Assembly: GCA_028023455.1 (NCBI GenBank)
Contig: JAQFVV010012497.1
Span: 1,490,001-1,554,000, forward strand
DNA: 64,000 nt
Origin: Epiperipatus broadwayi
Taxonomy: Eukaryota > Onychophora > Udeonychophora > Euonychophora > Peripatidae
Reading direction: 5' to 3'
The notes beneath the pieces are model-generated. The model was not told the origin of the DNA, made no database searches, and worked only from the letters and a program-made list of their open reading frames with translations. Below, piece by piece: positions 25,773 through 37,490 of this stretch (position 1 is its first letter; each line of letters starts with the position of its first letter). Position numbers and translations under genes: made by a program.

Positions 25773-25881
25773 GTTTTGCATTGTTAGCCGAAAGGTATTG
25801 CAGTCGTCATGCAAGCAAGTTGTTGGTTGCAGACGGTTGTGGGTTCGCGTCCCGGCCGATGCTATGACATATGAAAAAAAA
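25773..25881 (+). mobile_element. SINE family A subfamily 2 inserted in the hAT element
   Basis: The unit GTTTTGCATTGTTAGCCG to CTATGACATATG plus poly(A) is flanked by a perfect 19-bp direct repeat, AAGTTATAATATTAATTAT, at 25754-25772 and 25882-25900. This fixes both ends of the SINE and shows LINE-type target-primed insertion. The perfect duplication implies it is younger than the decayed hAT host. Confidence 0.95.
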
Positions 25882-26305
25882 AAGTTATAATATTAATTAT
25901 ATATTTATTAAATGTATATTAAATCACATGGAAAATTGTTAACATTGGTTTTAATCAGCCTGAACAATGAGCTTGCATTTCCTTAAAAAGTTTCTGTATG
26001 TCTGGGTGGTAACTAGTGGTTTTTAATTTAAAACATGATTCCAAGTTGGCATCAGTAATTTGGTTCCTCAATTTACATTTAATAAAATTCATGTTAGAAA
26101 ATGATTGTTCACCTAAGTATGTAGATCCAAAGATAAGAATACCAAATTCAGATTTTTTCAACTCATGATATGAATCTGGAAAACTATTCCAAGTAATAAA
26201 AATCATAGTCTGCCTTCTGCAGGTTTTTTATAGCACTCTGCTGGTTCTGTGAAAGCAGACATTTTTATTTTTCCAGTTTTTACATTTCAATACCAAGTTG
26301 AACAC

Positions 26306-27325
26306 ATTTGGGTAGTCACGTATTTACCTTGCTATGACGTCATTTGCCTGAAGGCATACTACTCTAACCACCCGATTTTTAAGATAACGTCACCTAGTGA
26401 TTTGCCGACACATGTAATCGCAAAAATTTTGTGGCATATCACGTGGTGACGTTTTTTTTCAGAAAATCCGGAAAATTAATAAAATATAAAATACATCCAC
26501 TTAATATCATAGAAGAAATAACATATAAATTACTTACAATTGTTGAGAAAGTAATGATTTCTTTTTTAAAAATGATAAAAAAATTGCTGAACTATTAAAA
26601 CACTGAAAATGAACGTTCTGGAGCCTTCAAACCACGTGCCTTTTCTTATGGGAGTTTTTTTTCAGAAAATCCGGAAAATTAATAAAATATAAAATACATC
26701 CACTTAATATCATAGAAGAAATAACATATAAATTACTTACAATTGTTGAGAAAGTAATGATTTCTTTTTAAAAATGGTAAAAAAATTGCTGAACTATTAA
26801 AACACTGAAAATGAACGAAGGATATTCTGGAGCCTTCAAACCACGTGCCTTTTCTTATGGGATTTTTTTCAGAAAATCCGGAAATTAATAAAATATAAAA
26901 TACATCCACTTAATATCATAGAAGAAATAACATGTAAATTACTTACAATTGTTGAGGAAGTAATGATTTATTAAAAAAGTTTTCTGAAATCACTGAAAAT
27001 TAAAGCTCTGAAAATGGTATGCAAAAAAACGCTGCTGCACTCAATAAAACGATGCAACAAATAGGAAAAAATACACTTTTAAATCTCGCGGGTCAAGACA
27101 AAAAAAAAATCTCGTAAATTCGGATAATTACAGCGGTATGCCTTCAGGCTTATGACGTAATAGTAATGTAACAAAAAATAAAATTTCTAGAATTAGTCAT
27201 GTCAGTGTCTTCATTGCCATGACAACGTTGATGTGTTCTTCCGACGACGCAAATATTGGATAATTACAGTGGTGAGCCTTCAGGCGAAATACGTCATTGC
27301 AAGGTAAATACTTGATTACCCAAAT
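26306..27325. mobile_element. MITE nested in the hAT transposase
   Basis: The ends form an approximately 50-bp imperfect inverted repeat. The left end reads ATTTGGGTAGTCACGTATTT then ACCTTGCTATGACGT and GCCTGAAGGC; the right end contains GCCTTCAGGCGAAATACGTC, ATTGCAAGGTAAATACTTG and ATTACCCAAAT. A second subterminal copy of ATTACAGCGGTATGCCTTC lies near 27125. It carries no open reading frame and contains the ~205-bp tandem repeat. Target duplications are not clear: the flanks TTGAACAC and TTGGAATT agree only partly. It splits the hAT transposase between residues homologous to the C-terminal third. Confidence 0.8.
26452..27000. repeat. Tandem repeat, ~205-bp unit, about 2.6 copies
   Basis: AGAAAATCCGGAAA begins units at 26461, 26664 and 26871, giving periods of 203 and 207 bp. 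Each unit continues with AAAATACATCCACTTAATAT, GAAGAAATAACAT, AATTACTTACAATTGTTGAG and GTAATGATTT; the first two end in TCTGGAGCCTTCAAACCACG and TGCCTTTTCTTATGGGA. The copies are nearly identical except for small indels, so amplification was recent or homogenised. The third copy diverges after about 26970. Confidence 0.9.
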
Positions 27326-29320
27326 TTGGAATTCCATAAATATTTGCTTGTCAAGTCCAGCAATTGTACTTCAAAATTACCCACATCAATATTAAACAGT
27401 AAAAATTTTAATTCTCTCACATTGGCATTAAGAGGATTCGTAATAAAAGCTAGAGTTGCTTCATTTTTAAATTCCTGAAATCTTTGAAGAAAAGATTATC
27501 TCATGTTTAAAATTGTTGTCTTAAAATAATATTTGTTAATGAGGGCATTGTTTTTTGGATGATATTGAGACAAGTTTGGAAAATGAACTGAAGTTCCCCT
27601 CTCTAAATCTTCAGTGAATAGAATCATTTTCTTTTCAAACAAAATAATTTCTTCTACCATTGAAAAAGCAGTATTTCCATCACCTTGTAATTCATGATTG
27701 AGCAGATTCAGTTGTGATGTAACATTCACCATGAAATACAATTTTTACAACCATTGTTCTTCTGTTAATTCTAAATATTGTATGCCCTTGTTGATGAGAA
27801 ATAGTTTAACTTCATTTATGGAAAATGCAAAACATTTTAACATGTTGCCTCTGGAAAGCCATTGAACCCTGTTATATTGGAGAAGATCTGAATACTCACA
27901 TTCCATTTTACATAGCAACTCTTTAAATTGTCAATGGTTAAGTCCTCTTGCAGCAATAAAATTAATAATCTTAATTACCAAATCCATAACTTTACCAATT
28001 TCTTCTGGAAATGTTTGTGCACAAAGTGCTTCCTGGTGAAGTATACAATGGAAAGTAATCACTTCTCGACATTTTTTTTAAAAAATTGAAACAAACTCAT
28101 TTTTTAATCCCATCATACTTTTTCCACCATCAGTTACAATTGACACAAATTTATCAAATATGATATGTTTTTTTTTTCATGCATTCAATGACAGAATTTG
28201 TTATGTCTTCTCTTGTATTTGGCCCTTGAGTGGCAATAATCTTAAAAGTTCTTCTCTTGGATCCTCAGATGATATATACCACATGTAAAGGGAAATCTGG
28301 GCTGTATTCTTGATGTCACAAGAATCATCCATTGCAATTGATAAAGTTGAAGATAATTTAATGTCCTCTACTTGTTGATTGGTCACATTTAGAATCATTT
28401 TAATTGTCCTATCTGCTCTGTTTTGGCAGATAATGGCATGTTTTTAATTTTATTTAAAATCTGTTTTATTTTTGAAATCACGAAAACGTTCTTCAAATAC
28501 CTTAACAAAACAACATTTTATGTACTCACCATCTGTGAATAGTTTTCCTCGCTTCTTAGGGATTTTCTGATATACTACAAAGCTTGCAATAGTAACATTA
28601 TTGGCAAACTGTCTCCAATAATCAGCCACAGAGTTTGATTTTTCAATATTTTTTTGAAGTTCTTTAATTGCTCTTTTTCTCATATCACTGACAGGATATT
28701 TTATGGCAAATGTGGCATGTTTTGTCATGAAGTGTCTCTCCAAATCAGACTTCTTGTTTTGAGCCAGTATTTCTTGGCAAATAAGACAGGTTGGGCGGAC
28801 CTTTGAGTTTGCAATAAATGCAAAAGATTCTGTCCATTGGTTTTAAAATCACAATCCTCATCTAATGTTTTCTTAATACTTTAAATATTGTATTTTATTT
28901 AACATGTTATATCCACATTTGCACAACTACACAAAAAATAATTAGACATTCCTCTTCTAGATTATGCATATTCACATTCCACCATTGTAAACATTGTCTT
29001 GTCTGAAGTTTTGCTAGACTTATAAAACAAATAAAATCATGATTACATTAACATCTTTTAAAAATTTTATAAATTGAAACAATGATATTTTTATTTTCAA
29101 TTTTATTACAAAGTAGGCGGTCTATATGTTCTGGATTTGTCTTGGTTTTTTTCTTTATCTCATGATTTTTTATTTCATATTAGCAATGTTGTTGTTTTTT
29201 TGAACATGTGTTTCTATTAGGGCCTGTGGCAAAATAAAGACATTACTGAAGAGCCACACACACACACATATATATCCAAAGATCACACATGTTTCATGAG
29301 CCATAGTTTGCTGACCCCTA

Positions 29321-29557
29321 ATCTAAACAGTAGTTGTGGATTACAATATTATTCATAAATAAACTTAGCTTTTTAGTGTCTGATGTTAATTAAGGCCCAC
29401 TATTAAAAAAAAAAAAAAAATTACATGAATAGAATGTCTTAAATATTTATCATTTGGCAAAATGAAAAGCAAGGGGAAAATATTATATTATTATTTTTAG
29501 AAAGATGTTACTGTGATGATATTATCCAGTGTCTGTATCATTCTTGAATTAAAATGC
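29321..29557. other. Gene-free DNA between hAT element and SINE
   Basis: Only a poly(A) run (29404-29420) stands out. Confidence 0.4.
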
Positions 29558-29653
29558 CAACTAGAGGTCAGCGCGACTGCCTTGCACTTGCAGGCAGTTG
29601 CCCGGGTTGCGGGTTTGCGTCCCGGCCGATGCTATGACACTTAAAAAAAAAAA
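29558..29653 (+). mobile_element. tRNA-derived SINE, family A
   Basis: GCCAACTAGAGGTCAGCGC, GACTGCCTTGCACTTGCAGG, CAGTTGCCCGGGTTGCGGG, TTTGCGTCCCGGCCGATGC and TATGACAC plus an A run match the family A units at 1248 and 39481/39615. It lies 237 bp beyond the hAT element. Confidence 0.8.
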
Positions 29654-30479
29654 CTAATATTGATTGTAGTTAAGAGTTTCTATGACTTGATTATTTTTCT
29701 GTTTGTGGGATTCAAGACAAAAAATTTAAAATTCCTAGGACATTAAAAATATATAACACATATTCCATTTATATAAAATAGTAGAACAGGACACACAAAC
29801 ATCATGTTCAGCTTTTACTAAAAATGGTGCTCAATATTAATTATTAAAGAAAATGAGTTATAGCTAGTAATTTATAAATTTTTGAATTAAATAAAGATTT
29901 GAATAAAGAGAAAAGAAGGTTAACAAACAGACTTTAAAATACTAATATAAGTGAGAATTATATGAGAAATGAATCATAAAGAAAAGGGATATGTTTATTA
30001 TATAAAAAAAATCATACATTTGTATATAAAAAGCTTAATTTAATTTTAATTTTCCAAATAAATTTTGAAAAGTTTATATTTGTAATGGTTATAATTAGAT
30101 TAATAAGATGGATTCTGGTTTGATAGATAATCTACCATAGTTGGTTTTTACCATGAAGTGTAAAATTTTGCAAGACAGATTATTCAATAAAAGAATTAAT
30201 ATATAGCCAAGGTCTTTATTTGTAAATTATAATATACAGCATAGGAATTTATTTGTACAAATGTTTTGCAAAAGAGTAACCAATTTACTTATGATGTATA
30301 TTTTTTACAATACTCAAATATTTGTTACATAAGATTAGTCAATAAGAAATTAGATTACAATATACTGTCAATGTATTTATTTGCACAAATATAATTAAAA
30401 AGGAATAATAAAAGAATCAATAAAAATTATTATTTATGACTATATGTTCTTACTAACTTATTTTGTTTCTGTCTGCATA
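29654..30479. other. A+T-rich non-coding DNA
   Basis: No gene or classifiable repeat recognised. Confidence 0.4.
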
Positions 30480-33230
30480 TTTTTTTTTATTAAGGTTATA
30501 AAGATTTATACATATACAGACATATATACATTTGATCTTGGAGAGAAAGGTAGATCAAGACCTATATCAGTTAGTTCAAAGTTAATCTAGGCAGCCTTGC
30601 ATATTAGGCTAACTTTTTATTCTATATTGAAGTCTATTCTTGACCAGATATCTCAAAACAGGTGCTGATAATTTATCTCTGTCCTTGATTTTGCCTAATA
30701 TGCCACAGAAAGTTTGGCAGATGTTGAGATCTGTTTGATCAAAAACATGTTTACATCTGGTGAGCCACAGAGCGAATGTCACAAAGGTGTCTAACCTGGT
30801 AATGAAGAAGACTCCAGTGTTGAAAGCATTTTTAAGTGACAAGAGGTCATGAGTGCCAACTGACACTTTTTCTTTAAGAATAAGTCTAAGTGGATAGAAA
30901 AAATGGCAGTTATGTTGTAGGTGCTGAAAGGATTCTTTCTCTGTTTTACAAAGCTGACACTGTGGGTCCAATTTTGAAAACCCTCTTCTCTAGATGAGAA
31001 ACTGGTTAGTGGGCAGTGAGGAAAAATTAATTTTATGAAGAAGTCTGTGTTTGGGTTCCAAATACAAGAATCTTGATTCTTAATTATTTGTTTATTTGAT
31101 ATTTCTAGTTGAGCATGTAGTATATTCGGCTTTTGATGTATCAAATCATAGACCTCCCAATATGATTTTTTGCCACCAAGAATTGCTCTGTTAGGTTCAT
31201 TAGGCTTCTTATATGACTCCAAATGTCATTGATCAATTTGCTACTAAATGGCGGTGGAGTATCAGTTGACTCCAAAGGTAAATCTAGGTCTCATATGCCA
31301 ATTGGTTTTTGAGCATAGAATGAGGAAATCGAGTGTAACCCAAGCCCATTCATATATTTAGGTGTTTTCATTTTTGCCAGACTGATAGATATAACCTTGG
31401 CCTTCCAAAATAGTCTGGAACAAATTGTATTAATTCTCTTTTCAAATTCCTTGGTTGGCTTTATTATCAGCAGGAAATAATTAATCCTGGGAAATATCAG
31501 CATATTGAGAAGGTGCATCTTCCCAGGGAGTGATAATGAAACTCATGATAATGACGCCACAACCTTCTCAGTTTTTCCCAGAATGGAGTTCTGAATTTTT
31601 TTTCTCATAGCGATGTTCGATTTTGCAATTGGAAATCCCAGAAAAGTTTGGGCTTGAGCAGTAAAAATTGATGTTATTCTAGTTCCTGTGGTAATCTTCC
31701 ACATGGATGACTTACTATGATTTATAGTAAGGTTTAATCCCACTGATAATTTATCCAAGATTTGCTGCAGTTGTGGCAAATATTTTTTGGCAGGCAAGAA
31801 AACAGTAATATCATCCACATATGAGATATGATATACCTCTTCTTTCAAGGCTGGAACATATATTCCAGGTACCCTTTGCTCAATTTCTTTCAATAATGGA
31901 TTGATGTATGTGATGAAACAGAGAGTGCTTAAAGGAGATCTTTGTGGAATAGAAATGCTGGGTCTGAAACCAAAGGCTAGCTTGCCATTCAGTGACATGA
32001 ATATTGATTGATTTAGCAGAAGGTTGCCAACCTGATAGTCCTGAAGAGTTTGGAGAAGTTTGGCAGGGATTACGCAATCAAAAGCGGATGAAAAGTCCAA
32101 ATGGACAACAATTGGCATCCATTTCCAATGGCACCTAACATGCTCTCTAAGAAGCAAGAAATGTACGGAATCCATGGTAGAGGCTTCCCTGTAAGTGAAT
32201 TGAGATGGCATGATGTGAGATAAAAGCTGGTCTTGAATGTGATCTTTAATTGTGGCCTCAATGGTTTTAATCATAAGTGGAGCCATGGATATTGGACAAA
32301 TATTGGTGATACCTGAGGGGTTTATGTTTTTTCAAGAAGGGGACCAGATCTACCAGATAGAGATCCAGAATGTTCTGGAACCCCCCAGCCAGCACATCAA
32401 TCAAGCCACGTAGTATGGGAGCCATGAAGTAACTAAGATGTAACAGAACGCACCTCAGGATTCCGTGAAAACCAGGGTGTGTGCTTTCTGGGTAGCCTTG
32501 TAGTTTTTGTATTATTTGATCTTCTGTAATTCCATGTTCCATGTTATGCCTTGTATCTTTCCATACCTCCCCAATTTCAAAACCAACCCTCTATAATCTG
32601 TTTTTGAATTATTGGTGTATTTTAGAGAGCATTGTAGGTCCTCCATAATTAGCTTGATTAATTGTGGTCATAGTGGGTCTTCTGGCAGCTCCAATTGCCA
32701 ACGAATATAGCTGCGGGTCTAATCTTGATGACTGGCCAAGAAGATTTTCGATCTTTTAATGGATAGATAGTCTCTGTTTCTCACAGTATTGTAGCTTGAG
32801 GTCCATTATTTCTTGAACATTGCTATCATTTTTGGACCTACATCCTATCTTCTTACCAATGCGATCTAATTCCACTAAGATCTGGTTTGGACTTGTAACA
32901 GTTCTGGTATGTGTGTCAATTAGAGAGCTCAAGATACCAACATAGGCAGACCAAGCGTGTAACAGAGATAGCTTTAAAATCTGTATTTTATTGAACAAAA
33001 TATATGCCTCAGAAAAGAACCTAGCCGGTATTGCAACCTTATCCAGGAATCTGATGGTACAGCTATGAGAAGAGAGGCTAGGGTTGGTGGGGTCAATATG
33101 AATGCTTATAAATAATGCAGAAAAAGGAACAACTGTAGTTTAGCATGCAAATCATGGTGCAACTCTGGTGTGTAGTAAAGAAGATCAATCAATGGAAATA
33201 ATTAAATAAACCATATGAAAATTTTTGTTA
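30480..33230 (-). mobile_element. 5'-truncated non-LTR retrotransposon (Tx1/L1-like)
   Basis: The minus strand encodes the end of an endonuclease domain (IDLLYYTPELHH-like sequence near 33180), a linker, a reverse transcriptase and a C-terminal region, in the usual order. The same domains, with recognisably similar protein blocks (PLSTL.F..YINPLL, Y.DD.TVFL, FLGFP), occur in the plus-strand element at 39824-45315, so both belong to one clade. The Y.DD.TVF signature fits the Tx1/L1 group best, an inference from motif memory. ORF1 and most of the endonuclease are missing, which fits the common 5' truncation of LINEs. I found no target duplication or poly(A), so both ends are approximate. Confidence 0.8.
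30609..33140 (-). pseudogene. LINE ORF2 remnant: reverse transcriptase
   Basis: Starting from about 33140, fragments run through a coiled linker (WSAYVGILSSLIDTHTRT), the RT finger region (GYPESTHPGFHGILRCVLLH), LDFSSAFDCVIPAKLL (the first catalytic Asp block), IPQRSPLSTLCFITYINPLL and the catalytic SYVDDITVFLPAKK near 31810. They continue to FLGFPIAKSN, a thumb-like region and a C-terminal CQLCKTEKESFQHLQHNCHF (C-x2-C...H...C finger) near 30950. The YVDD box is intact, but the usual QG of the QGSPLS box is QR here. The reading is split into at least five frames by frameshifts and stops, so it is dead. Confidence 0.85.
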
Positions 33231-33616
33231 GAATGTTATATTTTTTTGTGTGCTATCAACTTCATACACATTGAACATAAATAAAAATTGAGTTTTAGGA
33301 ACACATATTTCATTTGGAAAATTAAAAAACTTAAAAGTGATAACACAATGAAACACTCATTGGTTTCTATATGCAAGGCATCGAAAACTTTAAAGTTCAA
33401 AGTATATATATCATCGCTTCTACATTATAAGTAAAAAAAAAAATTGAAATAAAGACTATTAGTGTAATTTATTGGAATTTATTACTTTTATTTCATTTAA
33501 CAGTATTTAAGAATTAGCCTGGATACCAAGATTGAGTATGGACAATTATTTTAAATCAAAATAGTCATTTTTGTTTTCTCACCATTCTGCCACTTGAATG
33601 ATAAATATTTGTGCAT

Positions 33617-34418
33617 ATATATATACAAATATTTAAAATGATAAATTAAATGTCAACCTTTTATAATTAAATGATCAGTATAATAAGTTGAATTTGAATC
33701 CAGGGAATCATAGGATAGAAAGAATAGAAATTGTAGAGTCAAAGACATTAATCCATGGGAATAGACCTACATAAATTGTGGATCTGCATAATAGATAGAG
33801 CAGAGATTGTATAAAGTACACATGCATATGTCTATCCTCTGGATTTAACTCAGTTTGAGGACAAAATTATGATTAGTTAACTAATGTCACATTTAATTAT
33901 TTCAAGGTTAAATATTATTTGTCTTTAGTTACTATTTTAATTAAATTATTATTTACATATATGCACATACATTTATAGTTTGGACAGCAGAATAGTGAGA
34001 AGAATAAAGAGATTATTCAGATTTTAAATAACAAATAATTTAATCACTTATATAACAATTAGGTTAATTGTACAAGTAAGCAAAAGTTTTCAAAGGAAAA
34101 TCAAATCTTGGATACCTGGATAAATAAAAAAGTACTCTTGAAATAATTAAATATGTCATTAGTTTACTAATTAGAATTTTGTACTCAAACTGAATTTCAA
34201 TCCAGAGGATAGATTTACATATATCAGAACCTGATAAATCCCTGCTTTATCTATTTGCAGTGCCTCAATTTAAGTTGATCTATCCTTGGGGATTGATGTC
34301 TCTACAATTTCTGCTCTTTCTATCCTATGATCCCTGGATTCAAATTCAACTTATTGTATTGTTCATTAAAAAGTTGAATATTTAATCAATTTATCATTTT
34401 AAATACTTATATATATTG
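33617..34418. mobile_element. Large foldback element (~285-bp arms)
   Basis: The left arm (33617-33905) and right arm (34134-34418) are reverse complements over almost their full length. Landmarks are ATTTAAAATGATAAATT at both outer ends, AATAAGTTGAATTTGAATCC with CATAGGATAGAAAG, and inward CTATCCTCTGGATT, CAGTTTGAG.ACAAAATT and TTTAATTATTTCAAG. The spacer is about 230 bp of A+T-rich DNA. No coding frame is present. It lies beside the truncated LINE. Confidence 0.8.
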
Positions 34419-34990
34419 TATTGTTTTACATTTGGATTTAAAGCCTTATATTATGCATTATAAAGTACTAGTTAATCAAATTATTTAAAGAGAATAAGTC
34501 TGTTCCAGTAGGAGTTTGGATATTTCAAGAACATAGTTATATTTCCTGATTAACTGACCTAATATTTTGTTACTATTCAAATTGCCAGTGGAAACAGTTT
34601 TTAATTTATTTAAGAGGGTGCCAAGGTCTACAGACCCCTGATTCCATCGCATTTCATAGATTCGCAGCAAATAACAAATACAATATTTTAGAAAATATGC
34701 TTTCTTCTGCCACATCGCATACCATAGATTGGCAGCAAATAATTAAAAGTAAGAGTGGTAATTCTCCGTCAATTAATTTATATGAATTTTCCCCAGGCTT
34801 AACTATTAAACAAGCATATTGGCAAAGTTAATTTATACGCTTCTGTAAACTTAATAATAAAATCTAATAAACTAAAATTAAGAACATACAATGAAAAGTT
34901 GATATTAAAGATAAATATTTAATTATGACAAATTAAAATATTTAAATGACAAATTATTAATAAAATTGGAAAGCACATACACATGTTCAT
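34419..34990. other. A+T-rich non-coding DNA
   Basis: A short direct repeat, CATAGATTCGCAGCAAATAA and CATAGATTGGCAGCAAATAA, lies near 34656 and 34722. The open frame through it has no recognisable product. Confidence 0.4.
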
Positions 34991-35501
34991 CCAGATAATA
35001 ATGTTAATCAAATAATTAGATAGTTTCTATTTAATTTTCTTCTTTTAAACTTCTTCTAGAAACTCGTAAATGAAAGTTCCTTGAATAATAAATCAGTGAA
35101 TGTTTCTCTTGGTGTCTGAAGTTTGTACTAATGTTTATAATTAAATTTAGTTTGTAAACATTTAATTAGACACAAGTTAGGGTATAAATATTAACTTACC
35201 GGTAAGTTCCACAGGTTTATGTAGATTGTAGATTATTGTATCATACACCAGATAATAATGTTAACCAAATAATTAGATAATTTCTATTTAATTCTCTTCT
35301 TTAAAGCTTCTTCTAGAAAGTCGTAAATGAAAGTTCATTGAATAATAAATCAGTGAATGTTTCTCTTGGTGTCTGAAGTTTGTAGCTAATGTTTAATTAA
35401 ATTTAGTTTGTAAACATTTAATTAGACACAAGTTAGGGTATAAATATTAACTTACCGGTAAGTTCCACAAGTTTATGTAGATTGTAGATTATTGTATCAT
35501 A
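34991..35501. repeat. 257-bp tandem duplication
   Basis: Copy 1 (34991-35245) and copy 2 (35248-35501) both start CCAGATAATAATGTTAA and end TTGTAGATTATTGTATCATA. They differ by only a few substitutions and small indels. Each contains the perfect 16-bp palindrome AACTTACCGGTAAGTT (35193-35208 and 35449-35464). CCGGTAAGT could act as a splice donor on both strands because the site is self-complementary, but no coding frame leads into it. Confidence 0.9.
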
Positions 35502-37282
35502 GACGTAATTCTTTGGGATGAAAGAGATCATTGGTTTTGATTTCTTCTGTCCACTTTTTCATGTTCCTGGTCTGTAGTAAGGCTGGACTTGAAAACTTTT
35601 TGGTATGACCTCTTTATGATGATGTAATAGTGACGAACTTAACCTCAGAAACAAGTCTGTAAATAAACACTGAGTTAAAAACTTTTACAGTCTTCTAAAA
35701 AGGAAAATAAATTATTTTATATTACATGAAATTATTTGGAATTTTTAAAAAAATGTTTAATAACAACTTAAGATGCTCTAAGAATTACTTTGAGAATGCA
35801 AGATGATTTTTTTAAAGCCTTCAAGACAATAACCATTCGTTTCTTTATTCTAATCACAAATATGTCACAGCAGCTCTAATCCCAAAGTACTGTTTTTTTT
35901 TTATACCGATCATGTTGTTTTAAAACAACTCGTGTAAAAAGAGATTTTTTTTTAAAAAAAAAAAACTTATGTTATTTCAAAATCTTGCAAAAAAAAAAAA
36001 AAAAATAGTGTAAAAGAGTATTAGGTTATTATTTTTTAGAATGTTTTTTTTTTTTGTAAACTTATATTTGTAATAAATAATATAAATATTATCAAAATAT
36101 GATATAGAATAAAGGTTTTATTGTACAAATAAAATGTTGCAAATGTAACCAAAATTGACACTATGCCTTTTATAAAAAGAAAGCTAAAACATAAAAAATA
36201 ATAACAAAGAAGAAATATATGTTTAAGTACATTAATTTATATTAAAATCAAAATAGCTTTAATTAGATAATAATAATTAGTAATTAAAAAATATAAATTA
36301 AAATAAATATAAAATTAGTCATTAAATATGTTACATAGACAAAATATAGTTATTAAATAAATAAATAAAAAAACAAATTTGAGATTTGATATAATTATGA
36401 AGATATATATAATATTTTGTACAGTTGTAATTAAAATATGAATTATATATATTTTTAGATATATTTGTAGTATAATATATTATTTCTATGTAATCAAATC
36501 TATTTAATATTTTGTAGCTCTGATGAAAGCTAAGAAAATAAAATAAACTATTTGTAGAAACAATATGTTGCATTGAATAAAGTTTAAATGAAAGGAATTA
36601 TTAATTATATTTGGTAATAAAATCAATGCTTAGAAGATATAAAAAAAAAAATTAATATCTTGAACTTGTGAATATATTTTGTAATTTTACTACATTAACA
36701 TATTTAATACTATGTTGTCTATTGAATTTGTTTCTAAAGACAAATTGAGTTAATCCAAATCTATCCAACTTCTGCTATCTGTTATTTATTGATTCTTCAT
36801 GTTGAAAGAGATGACTCAGGGGCAGAATAATTTGAAATAGATCAGTGCTGGTAAAAAAATAGTAATTGTAAATTTGTACTTTCTGACTAACTTTGTATTT
36901 CTTTTTGTTAAAAAGCAGTCTTAAACTATGTGAAGTGCATTCCTTGCATAAAATAATACATATATCTCTCCTATATATGTATATAATATTTAATTTGTTG
37001 TGAAAATGTCATATATCTGCATCAGAGGAGATGATATATTTGTTTGCCTTATGTTTTTCTTTATTAATGTATGACCTAGAAAACATCAATAAAAGAAATA
37101 TCTTTGATAACATATGAATGTAACAAGTGTGATGAAAGATTGATTAATTAAAGATTCCCTCAAGAATTTGTTTGTCACAAATTTTATTTAAAAAGAAGAA
37201 AGAGTATATTGAAGTAAATTTATATTATAATATCTTTTCAAATACACTTCATATATACGTAGTATTATTATTTTAAATACAT
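35502..37282. other. A+T-rich non-coding DNA
   Basis: No gene recognised. Poly(A) and poly(T) tracts cluster at 35890-36060. Open frames such as 36331-36573 (-) are low-complexity and Tyr/Ile/Asn-rich. Confidence 0.4.
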
Positions 37283-37490
37283 TGCAGAATGATGGTCTTT
37301 CCATTTTAAATCCAATTTCTCTAATCCATAGTCTCTCATCTTCACCCACACCAGCAGATTATTTTATTTCATCTATCTATCTCACATCTGGAATTGTTCT
37401 AGGTTTCTAAGAATTTCTTAGAATCCAGTTTAAGATTTCAACTATTTATCTATTATCATCACTTCTATCATAGAATTAAAGTGGCATATG
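37283..37490 (-). mobile_element. RTE-type LINE, 3' fragment
   Basis: The plus strand contains ATTGCAGAATGATGGTCTTT, CTCTCATCTTCACCCACACC, ATTTCATCTATCTATCTCAC, AATCCAGTTTAAGATTTCAAC and TATCTATTATCATCACTTCT. In the same order these match the 3' end of the RTE element at 49660-49870 (ATTGCAAGATGAAGGCCTCT, TTTCATCCATCCATTTCAC, TTCACTTTAAGATTTCAAC). It is a 5'-truncated copy too degraded to encode protein. Confidence 0.7.

Larger units (their letters stand above)
25955..28845 (-). pseudogene. hAT transposase, ZBED/GTF2IRD2-like, disrupted
   Basis: The N-terminal BED-type zinc finger lies at about 28845-28720 (WTESF...CLICQEIL, then H.x4.H in ERHFMTKHATF; spacing C-x2-C...H-x4-H). Next come ADYWRQFANN-type helical sequence and FGV-like FASFVVYQKI, then the catalytic-region block LSIAMDDSCDIKNTAQIS near 28340, whose DD/S.D arrangement is typical of this family. 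The C-terminal hAT dimerisation motif FGSTYLGEQSFSNMNF with CKLRNQITDANLE and a TGA stop at 25955 closes the protein. The frame is broken: near 28455-28400 the expected ILNKIKNMPLSAKT sits in another frame, and a MITE interrupts the C-terminal third after VQLLDL-type sequence near 27370. It therefore cannot encode a working transposase. In intact elements the enzyme cuts DNA at the inverted repeats. Confidence 0.85.
25633..29320 (-). mobile_element. hAT-superfamily DNA transposon (decayed, with nested insertions)
   Basis: The termini are 16-bp imperfect inverted repeats: CATGGGTCTGCAAACT at 25633-25648, and AGTTTGCTGACCCCTA at 29305-29320. They fit the hAT-type consensus CAGGGGTC.GCAAACT. The element is flanked by an 8-bp target duplication, GTCTAAAC (25625-25632) and ATCTAAAC (29321-29328), matching at 7 of 8 bases; 8-bp duplications are the hAT hallmark. 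Subterminal AAGAGCCAAATT and GAAGAGCCACAC also mirror each other. Total length is 3688 bp including a SINE (25773-25881) and a MITE (about 26306-27325). Without these, the element would be about 2.55 kb, normal for hAT. Confidence 0.9.
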
